NCBI RefSeq assembly: GCF_042100115.1
Contig: NC_091272.1
Span: 2,108,001-2,172,000, forward strand
Origin: Alternaria dauci
Taxonomy: Eukaryota; Ascomycota; Dothideomycetes; Pleosporales; Pleosporaceae
DNA length: 64,000 nucleotides
Direction of reading: 5' to 3'
The notes under the pieces were generated by a model. It had not been told where the DNA came from and did not search any database. It saw nothing but the letters and a program-made list of their open reading frames with translations. Each line of letters starts with the position of its first letter. The stretch's first letter is position 1. A program made the translations under genes and the position numbers. Below are positions 1 through 13,500 of the stretch, piece after piece.

Positions 1-150
1 TAAGCTATAAGTTAAATATAAAGGATATATTATAACTATAATATATTTAGCTTTATAATACTTTAAAAACTTAAGTATTAAGTAGCTACTATAGCTATTA
101 AGAAGTAGAAGATATTATTACTAGTAAGCTTTAGTAGTAGTATAGTACTA

Positions 151-359
151 TAGTAGAGTATTTTATTACTAATTCTCTATTAGGAATAGGTGCTTAATAT
201 AGTAGGTAGATATAAAAATATTAAAAGGGGTATCTATTATAGTTATTATACTATAGCTAAAGGCTATTTAGCTAGTTTCTATAGGGCCTCCTTTTTCCCG
301 CGCTACCCCTAAGCCTAATAGTTCTTTAACTACTTACACTTCCCCTAGTTTCTCTACTA
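151..359. repeat. Dispersed repeat copy 1 (matches 22675-22883)
   Basis: About 205 bp aligned by eye with 22675-22883 in the same orientation. Shared landmarks include TAGTAGAGTATTTTATTACT at the start and AGCTAGTTTCTATAGGGCCT in the middle. Most differences are C/T or G/A, and this copy is the more AT-rich one, as expected if RIP hit it harder. Confidence 0.7.
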
Positions 360-361
360 TA

Positions 362-3346
362 TCCCTCCCTTACTTAAGAAGAAGGCCTCCTCTTCTTTAA
401 CTAGAATAACTTTTAGACTTACCGCTATATAATAAAACCTATATATAACCCTAATAAGCAGACCTATAAATCCTAAACTAGATACTAAAGTCCTCCTTCC
501 TAGTGTAATTTACTAACTATCTATCTTATACCTTCCTTTACTATATCCCCTAATTTCTATTATAATTTTAATTCTTCCTTACTATACTATCCTTATTCCT
601 TTCCTCTTCCCTTATAGTTCTTAGGATAGACTACTTCTTCTTCTAATAGTCTTTTAGGATTTATTAGAAGTTACTTTATATTTAACTAAGTTCCTATAGC
701 TATCTACTATTCTTTTTATTTAATCCTCTTTCTACTCTACTTAACTAATCTCTACACTATCTAGAGTACCTCCTCTTCCTTTAATAGTACTATATAGGTC
801 GCCTTTTATATCCTAGGTGCATTCTAAACGTCCTTTAGTACTAGCTATAGGACCTACTTTTTCTATAAACTTTAATATTACTTTAGCTCTATTTATTACT
901 AAAGGCCTTTTAGTACCTAGTAACTAAATACTAAATAATAATAATATTACTTCTACTTACTTCTACTTACCTACTTCTTCTTTCTCTCTACTATCTTATT
1001 ACTTTATTCGCATTACCTTACTAGCTTTATTACCCTCTTACCGTTTCTCTTAACTCTACTATACCTTTATTATAATATCTTTTCTTACTATTAACTCCCC
1101 TAAGAAGCTAAAGCGCCTTTACGTTTAGTATAGTACTAGGCCGCCTAGGGAGTAATCTACTACTACGTCTACGCCGCCTAATTCCTCCGCCTTACTTACT
1201 TATATACCTCTACTAGCTATTACTAAGGATACTATTATAACTAAGAGGGCTTTAGTATTAGGCTCTAATAGTAAGTCTAATTCTATTTCTAATTCTCTAC
1301 TATATTACTTAGCTTTATTTATTTAAGATCTTAATAACTAATCTTAAGGAGAGTAAGACTCTAATTACTTAGTCTTTAACTAGAATATTTAGGATCCTAT
1401 CTTTATAATATCTAGGGGTCTACCTATACTACCTAAGAACGCTTTAGTAATAGACTATAATATTCTAGATTCTCCCTCCCTTTACCTATCCTACTACTAC
1501 TATATAAAGCTTTCCTTAATTATTACTAGGGCTATCTTAAGGTAAGAATAAGTAAGTATAGCTAATTAGGCTACTATTACTTAGCTCTTTAAGTAGGATA
1601 ATAATAAAGATATCTATAATTCTACCCCTATACTTATAAACTTAGTAAATATCCCTTAGGCTATACCTTCTCTTATCTAGCCTAATACTAGTAAAGCTAA
1701 ACCTATCTCTCCTTTAAAGAGAGTAGTTCCTAGTAGTAAGGGTTCTATTAATCTTAAGCTCTTTACCTATCCTTCTTCTAATTCTAGTTATAATAAGGTT
1801 ATAAAGTACTATAAGTTTTAAATTCTATTTATTATCTTTCTAAATATCCTTTTAATATCCTACTTTATATAGTTATTAATAATACTAATAAAGTCCTCTC
1901 TTATAATTAGATTAGATCTCTTTAGCTCTACTTCTAGAGACTTAAGTATACTAGTTTTACCCTTAAACCTTTACTCTTAGTATTTATAATTTACCCTAAT
2001 AATAAGTTTTTAAACTTTTAGGTTAACTTTAAGAGGCTACTTAATCTTCTTCCTAAGTTTAGGACTATTAGTATATACTTCTACTTATTTAGCTTTATAA
2101 AGTATACTATTATTAATTCTAATATTAAGGCTTTAATACTAAGCGTCTATTAGGGCGCTATTATAATTAGTAGTATTAATAACCCTAATAATATTAGTTA
2201 TATATATAGCTACTATAACTCTAACTATTATACTAAAGTCTATAGTATCTATATTATTATATATATTAATAATAAGCTATATAAGAATAGTATTTATATT
2301 AATTACGTTCGTAGTAGCACCTTAGATACCTATTCTTTCCACCGTAAGTGCCTAATTATCTTTTAGACAGCCTCTTCTTTTCTTCTTTATATATTTTACT
2401 AATTTAAACTTTTTCTAGGTAACGTTCCTATTTATTATAGTATTACTCGTGTTAGCTAACTCTCCCCTATCCTTTCTTCTAATATCCTTAATACTCCCAC
2501 TTCGCCTCTCCTTACTCGCACTAGCGCTAGTAAGGCTATAACACCTACTAAGAAACCCCTATTCGCTCGCTCTTCCTTTAGCTAGGTTAGTAAGAAGTCT
2601 ACTACTAGCTATAGTCTTTATTTAAGCTAGTTAAATAAGGGTAAGGCTAGTAACTTTAAGCCTAAGCTTAGCTTAGATACTAATAGTATTATCTCTAAGG
2701 ATTTAGCTCTTACTAAGCCGCCTTTAGCTAGGGAGTTAGGTAATAACTAAGTTATTACTCTATCTAAGCCGCCTAATAAGGCTACTTATAAGATACCTAC
2801 TCCTCTTAAGCGCACTACTACTTAAAAGCTAGTAATACTATTACTAATAAAGAAGAAGGCTCCTTATAAGAAGTCTTTTACTCTAGCTCCTTTAGCTTCT
2901 TCTAAGGCTTATTTAGTTTAGCACTCTCTTTATAAACTAAATATTAACGCTCTAAAGGAGTAGGTTAAAAAGCGTAAGAAGGCCTCTCCTTATAAGCGTC
3001 TTCCTAGTAGCTAACGTCCTATTAACATTAGTAGTCTTTATTATTATATAAAGTTAATTAATTCTACTCTTTAGCCTAAGGTTCTTATTATTAAGCTTAT
3101 TACTATAGTTAAGGATACCTCTATTACTAAGTTTAGTAGTAATAGTACTAGTTTTTAGTCTTTATTATATACTTCTTTAGGTTTTAGTAGTAAGTAGTTA
3201 ACTAGTTATATTACTACTATCCTAATAGGCTTCTAGCTATAGTTCTTATAGAAATCTATATCTAACTATCTTATTTTACTTCTTATTCCTTTTAAAGATA
3301 TTAGTATTACTTCTAATCTTCTTTCTTTATAAGGTATTTATACTAC
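362..3346. repeat. Degraded ~3 kb repeat, unit A
   Basis: Starts with TCCCTCCCTTACTTAAGAA, which recurs at 3347. Positions 1234-1680 match 4233-4680 at an offset of about 3.0 kb. The segment from about 2300 matches unit B across the island insertion (5290-5331 joined to 6702 onwards), and 2820-2960 matches about 7190-7330. Unit A is the uninterrupted reference for unit B. It is more mutated than B: many CG positions in B read TA in A, for example near 1255 versus 4254. Confidence 0.65.
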
Positions 3347-5331
3347 TCCCTCCCTTACTTAAGAAATTAAAGGTCCCTTCTTCTTTAAAACCTAGTTTCT
3401 AAAGAGTGTTTAGAAAATAGAGTAGACTAAAGGACTAAGTAATTCTTATATTTATAATAGGTTTTTAACCTTTAAGATTAGTAATAGCTACTTAATAGAT
3501 ATTTATTCCTAAGCTATAGTTCTATCTTTTTTAATTCTAGTTCCTAGACTTCCTAAGGTAGTTCTTAGAACTCTAGATTTATTTCTTTCTATTCTAAGTA
3601 CGTTCTAGTAGAGTTCTCTAGATATCCTATCTTTTCTAAGTTATATCTAAGGTAATTAGATATAGTTCTCCCCTAGGTAGTTAAGTTCTACTAACTATAT
3701 AGTTAGGTTTATCCTTTATTTAGGTTAAGTGCTCTTTAGCCTTAAATTATATTTTAGTATATATTCTTAGTTCCTTACGCCGTATAGTCTAGGTTATTTC
3801 CTATATCCTAAGTATATTTTTAGACTTACCTATTTCTCGTAATATACCCTACTATTACTTTAGTATTATACTATCTCTTACCTTAAAAGTAGGTCTATTA
3901 CCTTAGTTATAATAGGCCTTTAGATAGTAAATAGTTAGAGTCTTTTTCTATAATAATAATACTAGCCTATCTATTCTTTACTACCCTTATCTCTTCTTTC
4001 TACTCTTCTTTACTACTTTAAACTTACTTTACTCTCTATTCTCTACCTCTTTCTTTATATCCTTACTATCTGCACACACTTTATAATAATATCTACTCCT
4101 CCTTATAATAATACCCCGCCCGCTTAACCTACTACTACTATAAGTTATAGTGCGCTTAGTATTTAGTTACGCGTTAATTCCTACCTTATACTACTTTTCC
4201 TTTCCTTATCCTTAGTTCTAGCTACTAATATTATTATAACTAAGAGGGCTTTAGCGTTAGGCTCTAATAGTAAGTCTAATTCTTATCTATATTCCTCTAT
4301 ATATTATTCTACTTTACCTACTTAAGATCTAAACAACGCTCTATAAGGCTAAGAGGATAATAGCTATAAGATTACTAACTAGGCTATTATAGATTTAGAC
4401 TTTAATATAGATAACTAGTCTCCTTTACTATTACCTAAGAACGCTTTAGTAATAGACTATAATATTTTAGATTCCCCCTTACTTCGCCCGTTTCGCCGCT
4501 ACTATATAAAGCCTTCCTTAATTATTACTAGCGCTATCTTAGGGTAAGAATAGGTAAGCGCCGCTAATTAGGCTACTATTACCTAGCTCTTTAAGTAGGA
4601 TAATAATAAGGACGCCTATAATTCTACCCCTACGCCCGCTAACCTAGTAAATGTCCTTTAGACTACGCCTTCTACTATTATTAACGCTTATTACTTAAGA
4701 TTTATCCCTAGTCTTATTAGGGATTAAGTTACTAAGCTCTAAGTACCTCCTCTATTATATTCTTTTATATCTATTACTATAGAGTTTAGTAAGTAAAACC
4801 TTCCTTTCTAAGTTTACTTTAATATTATTCTAATATTCTAATACTATAGTTAAAGATAACTCTAATAAAGAGATTAATCTAGTGTAGCTAGTAGGCCTCC
4901 TTAAGTACTTTTAGTTGCTCTACCTTACTAGTTATTTTCTTAGTCTTATCCTTTACGCTACTTTTCTTCCTTCTCTTAATAATACTACTCCTTATACTTA
5001 CCTAATAGGCCTTTAGCTCTTTATTCTAGATAGTATTACTATTAGTAAGTTCTTTTAGTTATCTAGTAGTTAAAAGTACTATATCTTTAAGCCTTACCTA
5101 GTAGCTTTAATCTACTAGTATCTAGAGTTTATCTATACTTATACTAATACTTATAGAGCTAACTCTAAGTTTAGTAGTATTATAAAGATATATAGTAATT
5201 ATAAAAAGGGCTTAAAGTCTAAACCTTTTAGTACCTATACTCCTATCATTATTAATAATCTCTTATTTCTAAATAGGACTTATATAAACTACTATACTCT
5301 AGGCGCTAAGGCGTCTTATTCTATAACCTAT
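3347..5331. repeat. Degraded ~3 kb repeat, unit B (5' part, interrupted)
   Basis: Second tandem copy of the unit at 362-3346. It keeps more CpG than unit A, for example at 4490-4630. Its continuation is found at 6702 to about 7560, after the 1.37 kb GC-normal island. The left edge of the interruption is ATTCTATAACCTAT at 5318-5331, repeated exactly at 6702-6715. Confidence 0.6.
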
Positions 5332-5722
5332 TCAAATGATAAACGTGCTGGTAAAAGACGCAAGCACAACACTGTTGAAAGACACTGTGATAAATCGCGG
5401 TAAAGGTGTGTTTCCCAAACACCTGTTTTCACTGTATGCAGCTGTATATATTCGACAATAGATGGGTTGAAGCCAAAGCCCTGAACTTCAGGCGGTTCTG
5501 GAAAGTCGCGGCGACGTTGGGGAGAAGAGGAGTTGAAGCAGAAGAGGAGTTTTTCGGTCGACAACCGTGGTTCGTGGCTCGCATCCAGGCTCGCGACCAT
5601 TGTACTCGAGAATGAAGAAATATTTGAGCAACTGCTGGCTCTTCAAATTTCCATTTCTCAACTTCCACTTCAACACTCCATCCCGAAGCTTACCACCAAA
5701 GAGAAACACCTTCTTCAACACC

Positions 5723-6214
5723 ATGCGCCTTGTGACGTGCGATCGCGTCATGGGCGTCGAGCGGCCATTCCTGGAGTTGCAGACGGCACTCAACGTCGAC
5801 ACCGACGCAGACGCAAAGCACTGGTACACCAAGGATCAAATCAGCTTGAACTACGATGATCTCAAGCCTCATGGTGTCTTGAGCCCCTTCCTGGACGCCT
5901 GCCTCTCCTCTCTGAACTTGTCGGATGATACCACTGAGGACCAATATGAAATTCTCTTCCACACGGATGGCCCGTTTGCCGTGACTCTTGTTCGCCTGGG
6001 CAGCGTCGCTTTGCTGGCCAGCACCGGGATAAACACAGAAGCGAGGTCATCTGTTGCTGTAGAGCAGAACGTTCGCATCGAGAAGCTGAGTGACATGATA
6101 GCGGCTGGGGGCACGCTCACGATAGAGCAAGAGGCGTATGTCAAGATGGTCATGAGCGGGGACTACGATGGATGGCTGTGGTGGGTCCTCGGCCAGCTCA
6201 TCCCCATCTTGTGA
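5723..6214 (+). CDS. Hypothetical protein, 163 aa
   Basis: I do not recognise a family. The chosen ATG has a good context (ACACCATGC). The frame is open further upstream, to 5567, but that part reads as translated leader. The product is about 163 aa and soluble-looking, with an acidic first half and a hydrophobic WLWWVLGQLIPIL C-terminus that could be a tail helix. No signal peptide is evident at this start; a start at 5612 (MKKYLSN...) would give a longer N-terminus with hydrophobic stretches. It is the only gene in the island, surrounded on both sides by degraded repeats, and it carries no RIP damage itself. Such isolated small genes in AT-rich DNA can be lineage-specific; that is inference. 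Confidence 0.55.
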   Translation: MRLVTCDRVMGVERPFLELQTALNVDTDADAKHWYTKDQISLNYDDLKPHGVLSPFLDACLSSLNLSDDTTEDQYEILFHTDGPFAVTLVRLGSVALLASTGINTEARSSVAVEQNVRIEKLSDMIAAGGTLTIEQEAYVKMVMSGDYDGWLWWVLGQLIPIL

Positions 6215-6375
6215 TCGTATCGAGTAGGTACGGCTGACGATCGATTCGACAACGACGACGACGACGCGGGAGGCTTGGGATACGGCGCGATGGGACTCGG
6301 GTGCGCAGCGGCTGCGGAGGAGTTTAGGCGACGGTACTGCTGATGTATGGGCTTCGTAGCCGCTCGAAGGGAATT

Positions 6376-6440
6376 GTAATCGTAATCGTAATCGTAATCG
6401 TAATCGTGACCGTGACCGTGACCGTGACCGTGATCGTGAT
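6376..6440. repeat. Hexanucleotide tandem repeat
   Basis: Five GTAATC units are followed by four GTGACC units and then GTGATC plus a partial unit. The array looks like one hexamer repeat whose units diverged by transitions. It lies downstream of the small gene in the island. Confidence 0.9.
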
Positions 6441-7599
6441 GGCGGCGGTGCTGCTTGCGCTCTTGAAATGTGATTGCTGCGATGCGATAGAGCTTAATCT
6501 CTAGGTAGTATTAGCAGTGATCGTGATAGTGGGGATGTTGAGGCGGTGCAGCTGGGCGTGATGTGGGGGATAGACGGAGAGGTGTTGTGGGCAAAAAGAG
6601 ACTTCCGGACACGCTAGGACAGTTCAGGCTTAGTTTCAAAATTTCTTGGCAACGCAATATGAGATGACACTGTAGGCCCCGTCCCTAAGGCCCAGAGGGG
6701 AATTCTATAACCTATAAGTGCCTAATTCCCTCTTAGACACCCTCTTCTACTATTTTATATAATAATTACTAACTCTATATATATTAGGTTATTCTTATAT
6801 ATATAGTAATATATCCTCTACGTCTACTATCTCTACACCTACCCTATCTCGCGTATTACCTTCGCTCCTCCCCTATACTACCCGCCCTACTAATTTTACC
6901 GCTAAGCCTCTAAACACTCTTAAGTTATACTATAAGGGGAGCGTAGCCTAGGCGACTTTAATAGCTAAAGATACTAATCCTAATAATACTAAGTTTAATC
7001 CTAAGAAGCGCGTTATTTATTTTAACCTTAATATTAAGCTTATAAGTAATTAATAGAAAGACCTCTAAGTAAAGGATCTTTAGTACTAAATTAATAAGCT
7101 AAATACTAGTAAGACCTCTTTATTATCTAAGTTACTAGTTAAGGCTAACTATAAGACACCTTCTCTTTATAAGTATATTACCTCCTAAGCTCTAGTAATA
7201 CTATTACTAATAAAGAAAAAGGCCCTATATATAAAGTCTTCTATTCTAGTACTTAAGACTTCTTCTAAAGGTTATTTAGTTTAGCGCTTAACTTATAAGC
7301 TAACTATTAAGGCTTCTAAGAAGTTAGGGGTTCTTACTAATAATAGTATTTTTAATAATAATAATTCTAAAGATATTTATTATTATATTCTTAGTAAGAG
7401 TAAAGAGTCTAATAAGCCTTTACTATCTAAGAAGGCTAAGTATAGTTAATCTACTATTACTAATATTAGTCTTATTCTAGATAGTAGTATAACTAATTAT
7501 AATAAATATAAAATCTCCTCTTAATTCTCTTTTCTATACTTTAAGGGGTATACTTAAACTTAGTCTAAGGGTTTCTTAGTAAGCTTTCCTTACTATCTT

Positions 7600-10500
7600 C
7601 TCCTCCTTCCTACTATTCTTCTATATAATAGTAATAGTTAAATAATAATATTATTACTACTTTCTTACTTTAGTAGTAGTTAGTCTTCTTAAACCTAAAG
7701 GACTAGTATTTAATAGCTATTTTATAACTAGATAAGAACGCCTAATAGTTATTTAGGTTAAACCCTAGCTTCTATTATAGTATAACTACTATTATATAGC
7801 TTAGTTTATATTCTATCCTTTTAAGATCTTTATATTCTTATTAATTAACGTCCTAGATTTCTTAGAGTTAGTATAACTAAGAACTACGTCTCTTACTAGT
7901 AACTAATTTATTACTTAATTCTAGAATATCCTATCTATACTATAGTTTCTTAGTTTTAATATTATCCTTATTACTAGATAAATTATTACCTATATTAGCT
8001 TAATTATCTATAGTCTATTCTTATTAGGTGCGGAGTTAAGAGTTAATTTCTTCTAAATTAATAATTATGTGTTAGTAAAAGATCTTTAGCTGATTACTAA
8101 GTATATAACTATAGAATTTAGTACTATCTAATTCCTTTAGTTAGTACTATCTTTTTTACTAGTATTCTTAATATAAAATAGACCTTTCTACTTAAGGAGG
8201 AACTTTATAAGCGTTAATCTATTACTATTATAGAATAAGTCTTATAGTAGTACTAAGTTACTAATTAAAAGGTGCTTAGACCTAAGTACCTTAGAGTTAT
8301 TAAAATAGTCTTTATTCTTATAGCGTAATTAGATAGTCTAATTAATAGTTTCTTAGAATTACTTATCTCTTCTATTAAATTACCTAGCTCTTATAGTAAG
8401 GAGTATTACTATATTATAAACTTCTTCCTATAGTAGTATTTACTATATAGGTATTAATAGCTTAATTAAAAGTATATATTATTAACTATATACTAGGAAC
8501 GCTAGAGTTTTATTTATAGTATACTTAATAGTTATTTAATCTACCTAAAAGATATTTAGTAGGTTATCTACTTAGTTCTTTAGAAGCTTCTTTAGGGTAG
8601 CTACTATAAGAGTATAACCTTATTTAATTAGACCCTAACCTTAGGGGTAGTATATATTAGAGGTAATTTAATTAATCCCCTATTAGCTTTAGAGGTCCTT
8701 AATAAGTCCCTTATTCTTTAGGCTACTATCTATTAATATTTTAAGTAGTAATCCCTATTAGTAGAAGACGACGTACTAAAGGAACTTTAGTATACTTTTT
8801 AAGTTATTCTTAGCTAGCGCTTTAGCCTCTACCTATTATAAGACGTAATTACGCGCTACTACTAGGAACTTCTTACTATTACGCCTAGGCGGTATATATA
8901 TAACGTTAATAGTAATCTATCTAAATAGGATATTAGGTAGCTTTATTAGCTATAACTCCTCTTATACTATTACTAATATATATAATTAATACTTAATATA
9001 AGATTAGATATATTTCTTAACTTACTTATATTATCCTTTCTAATAGTATCTTACCTATACTTTCCTCTATATCCCTTTATTACCTTAGTAGCTAGACTTA
9101 TTATAGAGTAACTAAATAATCCTTAACTAATCTTTTAAGTTATTTATAACCTTATATAAAGGTCTTTTACTTATAGGTATTATAAATAGATAGTACTCTC
9201 TAACTATTATTTAAAGAGCCTTTTTCTTAAACTTATAGAACTTAGCTAAGGAGAGGTATTCTAGGCGCTTATAGAATAAGAGCTAAGCTATAATAGCTTA
9301 TAACTTCTTATTATAACCTTCTACTAATAGTTATTTATTAAATAAAAGGTCCGCGTTATAGATACTATACTAGAGTACTAGTACTTCCTTAAAGGTAAGC
9401 TAAACTATATTTAGGTATATATTAATAAAGTCTTCTATATCCTCTTCTAGCTCTTCTAGTAGTTCTTAGCCTTCTAGCTCTAGTCTTCTTAATAGTATAT
9501 TAGCTATAATATTTTTCTTACCTATAATATAAATAATATTAAAGTCTTATATATTAAGGAGGGCTAGCTATTACATAATTAGGGCTCCTAGTAGGTTAGT
9601 AGTACTACGTTATAGCTATATAATAAGTATCTTTATATTAGTTTCTACTATAAATCGTACCTTATAGAGGTATAATTAAAACTTCTTTAGAGTAAGTAGT
9701 AGCGCCTTATACTTATATTTACTAGAGTCCTAGTTTTACTCTATTATTAACTAAATTCTACTTTTAAATTAGATTAGGTGCTAATAGCTATTTAGACTAA
9801 CCTATATAATAACTATACCCTAACCTTTCTTACTTCTATTAACTATAAGGATAATTTATTATAAGGGTTTACTATAGTTAATAGATACTAATATAGGGGT
9901 AGAAGTAAACGCCTTTTTAAGCTACTCTAGAGCTTACTTCTCTTTATTAGTCTACTTAAAGGGTGTATTTTTACGTAGTAGCTTAAAGAGAGGAGCTACT
10001 ATAATAGTAAAGCTAAGTACTTATACTCTATAATAGATAAATATACTAATAAATATATAGACTTCTTTAGTATTATAGTATTTAGGCTAGTTAGTAATCT
10101 TTTCTACTTTCTTCTTATTTAAGTAATATCCCTTCTTATTAATATAGTATCTAACTACTATTATAGAGGGGTAGTAGAAATCTAACTTATACTTAGATAT
10201 AGTAGCTCTAGTATATTTAATATCTACTAATACCTTATTAATATTTAAAAGGTGTTTAGCTATAAATTTTTAAATACCTAGCTCTACTTCTTTATTATTA
10301 TATCTTATCTTTAGCCCCTTAATATAGACGTCGTCTAGGTATAGTATATAGTAATTAGGGATATACTCTCTATAGATCTTAGTTATAACCCTTATAAACT
10401 TAGCTACTAAGTTTATAGTACCTATTAGTAAAGTATACTATTATATAAGGCCTAGTAGGGTAAAGAAAGCTATTATATCTCTTAAGTCCTTATAGAGTTT

Positions 10501-13500
10501 AACTTAATTATACTTAGAGAAGAAGTCTAAGAGACTTATAACTATATACTTAGTAAACTCTTCTAAAAACTTATTAGGATTAGGAGGTAAGTTAGTATCT
10601 CTTATTATAACTTTATTAAGTTTCTAAGTATTATTAATAAGCTAATAGCTTTTATCCTTCTTTACTACTAAGAACTAAGGATTATAATATTAGCTCTTAT
10701 AAAGCTCTAGTGTACCCCTATTAATATAATCTTAGATTATTTTAATAACTACCTAATAGAGCTTTTATAGGACTAGGAACTAATCTACCTTCTAAGCTTA
10801 GTATAGTATTATATTAATAATAACTAAGGGGATAATATCTCTACTAACTTATTTAGATTTATAGAAGTCCTAAGCTAGTACTAGCTCTCTTTAGTAGAGG
10901 ACTTCTAGAAGTATTTCCCTTTCCTTTAGCTAGAGTTCTAGGGATGTTTTTATCTCTAAAATACGTTTAGGCGTAATATAGGTACCTCTTAAGAATAGTA
11001 TATAGTAAGGCTTAAAGTACTAGTAAAAGGGAGCTATATTACTATTACTATTTAGTACTTATTTTATAGCTACCCTTTCTTTCTAATTAAGTCTTCCTTT
11101 AATATTATATACTAGTTAGCCTAAGTTATTAATAGGTTTAACCCTAACTCTCTTTTACTTATATATATTATTAATCTAAATATTATCTAGCCTAAATATA
11201 GTATTAGCCTAACTAAGAGGTATAGGACCTACTATTATAACCTTAATAAGTATTAGCTTACCCTTATCTACTTCTATAAAGCTTTATTACTAAAATATAT
11301 CCTTTATATCCTTAGTAGTATTTTCTTTATATACCTATTATAATACTTCTTTTAGTACTTAGTCTAATAGCTATTTATAACTATCTATTATAATAATATA
11401 GAGTCTTTCTTTATCTCTTATAATAATACTACTATTAATACCTTTACCTATAGAGTTACTATTCTCCTATAAAAGGTAATATTACTACTTCTTCCTCTCT
11501 TACTTATTTTTCTAGTTCTTCTATTTACTTATAAATTTTATCCTTAGCTAACTACCTTTTAGCTCTTCTTTTAAGTTTATTCTTACCTCTATTACCCTTA
11601 CTATACTAAATACTACTTTACCTTCTAGCCTCTTAGTAGGTTAATAGAGTAGAGTACTAGTCTCTATACTCTTATTCCTTTTCCTAAGATAGGTCTAGTA
11701 TAGAGGTTAGGTTTAGATAGTTAATTACTCTTAGTATATATAAACCTAGTATTATATTAGCTATTAATACTAATAATATAATAGTACGTTAGCCTATTAA
11801 TTATATACTTAATCTTTACCTAAGTATCTATTAGAAATAAATTACCTAATATAATTAGATTAGTATAAGTTTCTACTATAAAGAAGTTTATTTAGACTTT
11901 AACTTACTCTATAATAATAAGGACTCCTTAGATAATCCTTATAAAGTTTACTATACTACTATTAGTAGTAACTATCTAAGTAGCCCTTATACTTCTTAGG
12001 AGTAAGGTTATTAGTAGTATAGCTTTCTTAGCTAATTCTCTCTTAATTATATTAAGCTCTACTCTTAAATTAAATAGTATAAGAAATAAATTACCTTAGA
12101 TATTAATTAGTACTTTTAGGTAGTCTTATTAGAGGTATTTAATACCTATTACCCTATTATATAGCCTCTAATTATCTCTTAGATAGTTATAGTTATCCTC
12201 TTCTATATTATTAGGCTTAGTACTAGTAATAATATTTTTTTAAATATAGTTAATCTTTAGGTCTATCTAGTGTTCTACTTTAATACCCTAGTAGTTAATA
12301 ACCTAGCCTTCCTAAGATTTTACTAAGATATAGTTAGGGAGAGTATTTACTAAGTAGAGTATATTAATATTACCTCCTAAATAGCGCTTAGGTAGGTCTT
12401 ATATTAAATAGTCCTTATTAACTATTAAGTTAATTTTAAATAGGTCTAGCTCCTCTAATATATAGCTTACGTTAAATAAGCTTTTATATACCTCTAGTAT
12501 ATTACTTAGAAGAGTACTAATTTAGAGAGGTATTATTATATTTAGGATACTCTTAATAACTAATTATATATTAGACTCTAACCTATCTATAATCTTCTTC
12601 TTTTAAAGTTACTAGTTATTATTATCTCTTTTACTATCTACTACCTCTTTCTAGTAGTTATTAATATTAGTGTCCTAGTCTATTATATTATTAGTTTCTT
12701 TAAACTATACTATCCTATCCTTATTAATATTCTTATTACTTAAAAGGTGTTTAGATTAGCTCTTATAACCTTTTAGGTATAGAATATACTTATTACTTAG
12801 TCTTTATAGGATTACTTTCTATATTAGCTTCTATACTTTAGACTTATTATAGCTAGAGTAGGATTTCTATTCTACTATTATATATATTATTATAGTAGAA
12901 GTAACTATATTATTATTATATTTATGAAAGGTAGTTAGCTACAGCCTAAAGTCTAACTTATCTTTAGTAAAGATACTAAATAATTTCTAGTATTAGTCTA
13001 CTTTATCTTCTTAAAGGCTTCTAGTAGAGTTAAGGATTAGCTATACTAAGATAGTATTATTTTCTACTATTACTTTAGGAGGTTTTTCCTTAAATAGCGC
13101 TATAATAGTTAGTAGATTAATATCTTATTTAAGCTACCTCCTCTTAATCTAAGCTAAAAGATTCTTAGCCTAGAGCTATTAGCTAAGATAAAGTACTCTA
13201 CTTTATAGGTTTTCTTCTATACCCTACTAGAGTATAGATTACTTATTAAGGTATACCTAACCTTTATCTATAAATACTTATAGTATAGGGTAATTATTCT
13301 TATAGTAACTAGGTTTATCGCACACCTAGTAGTTTATAGCTATATTAAAGGACTACACTTAGTTTCTACCCTAACTATACTAGTAGTTATAGTTCTAGTA
13401 GCCTTAGGTATTAGTAGCGTATAATTAGTTATTATAAGTCTAATAACCCTTCCGTTAATACCCGCTATACTAGTAGGATTAGTACTAACCCTTTAGCTAT

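Larger units (their letters stand above)
1..5331. repeat. AT-rich RIP-degraded repeat block (left)
   Basis: The stretch is dominated by TA, AT, CT and AG steps, while CpA and TpG are nearly absent. CpG survives, for example around 1140-1160 and 4490-4570. That is the footprint of RIP, which converts CpA to TpA on either strand. No reading frame of useful length survives. Internally the block is a head-to-tail pair of related ~3 kb units (listed separately). The original element class is not clear: the least damaged frames read K/S/T-rich, with scattered Cys/His remnants. The block stops abruptly at the GC-normal island at 5332. Confidence 0.85.
5332..6701. other. GC-normal island inserted in a degraded repeat
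   Basis: A 1370-bp segment with ordinary base composition and normal CpA/TpG content inside RIP-degraded DNA. It is flanked by a 14-bp direct repeat (5318-5331 and 6702-6715). Unit A of the surrounding repeat (about 2300-2350) runs straight through the corresponding junction. The ends are not inverted repeats and no poly-A tract is visible, so the mechanism is unclear. Contents: one small gene (5723-6214), a hexanucleotide repeat and untranslated DNA. Confidence 0.65.
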
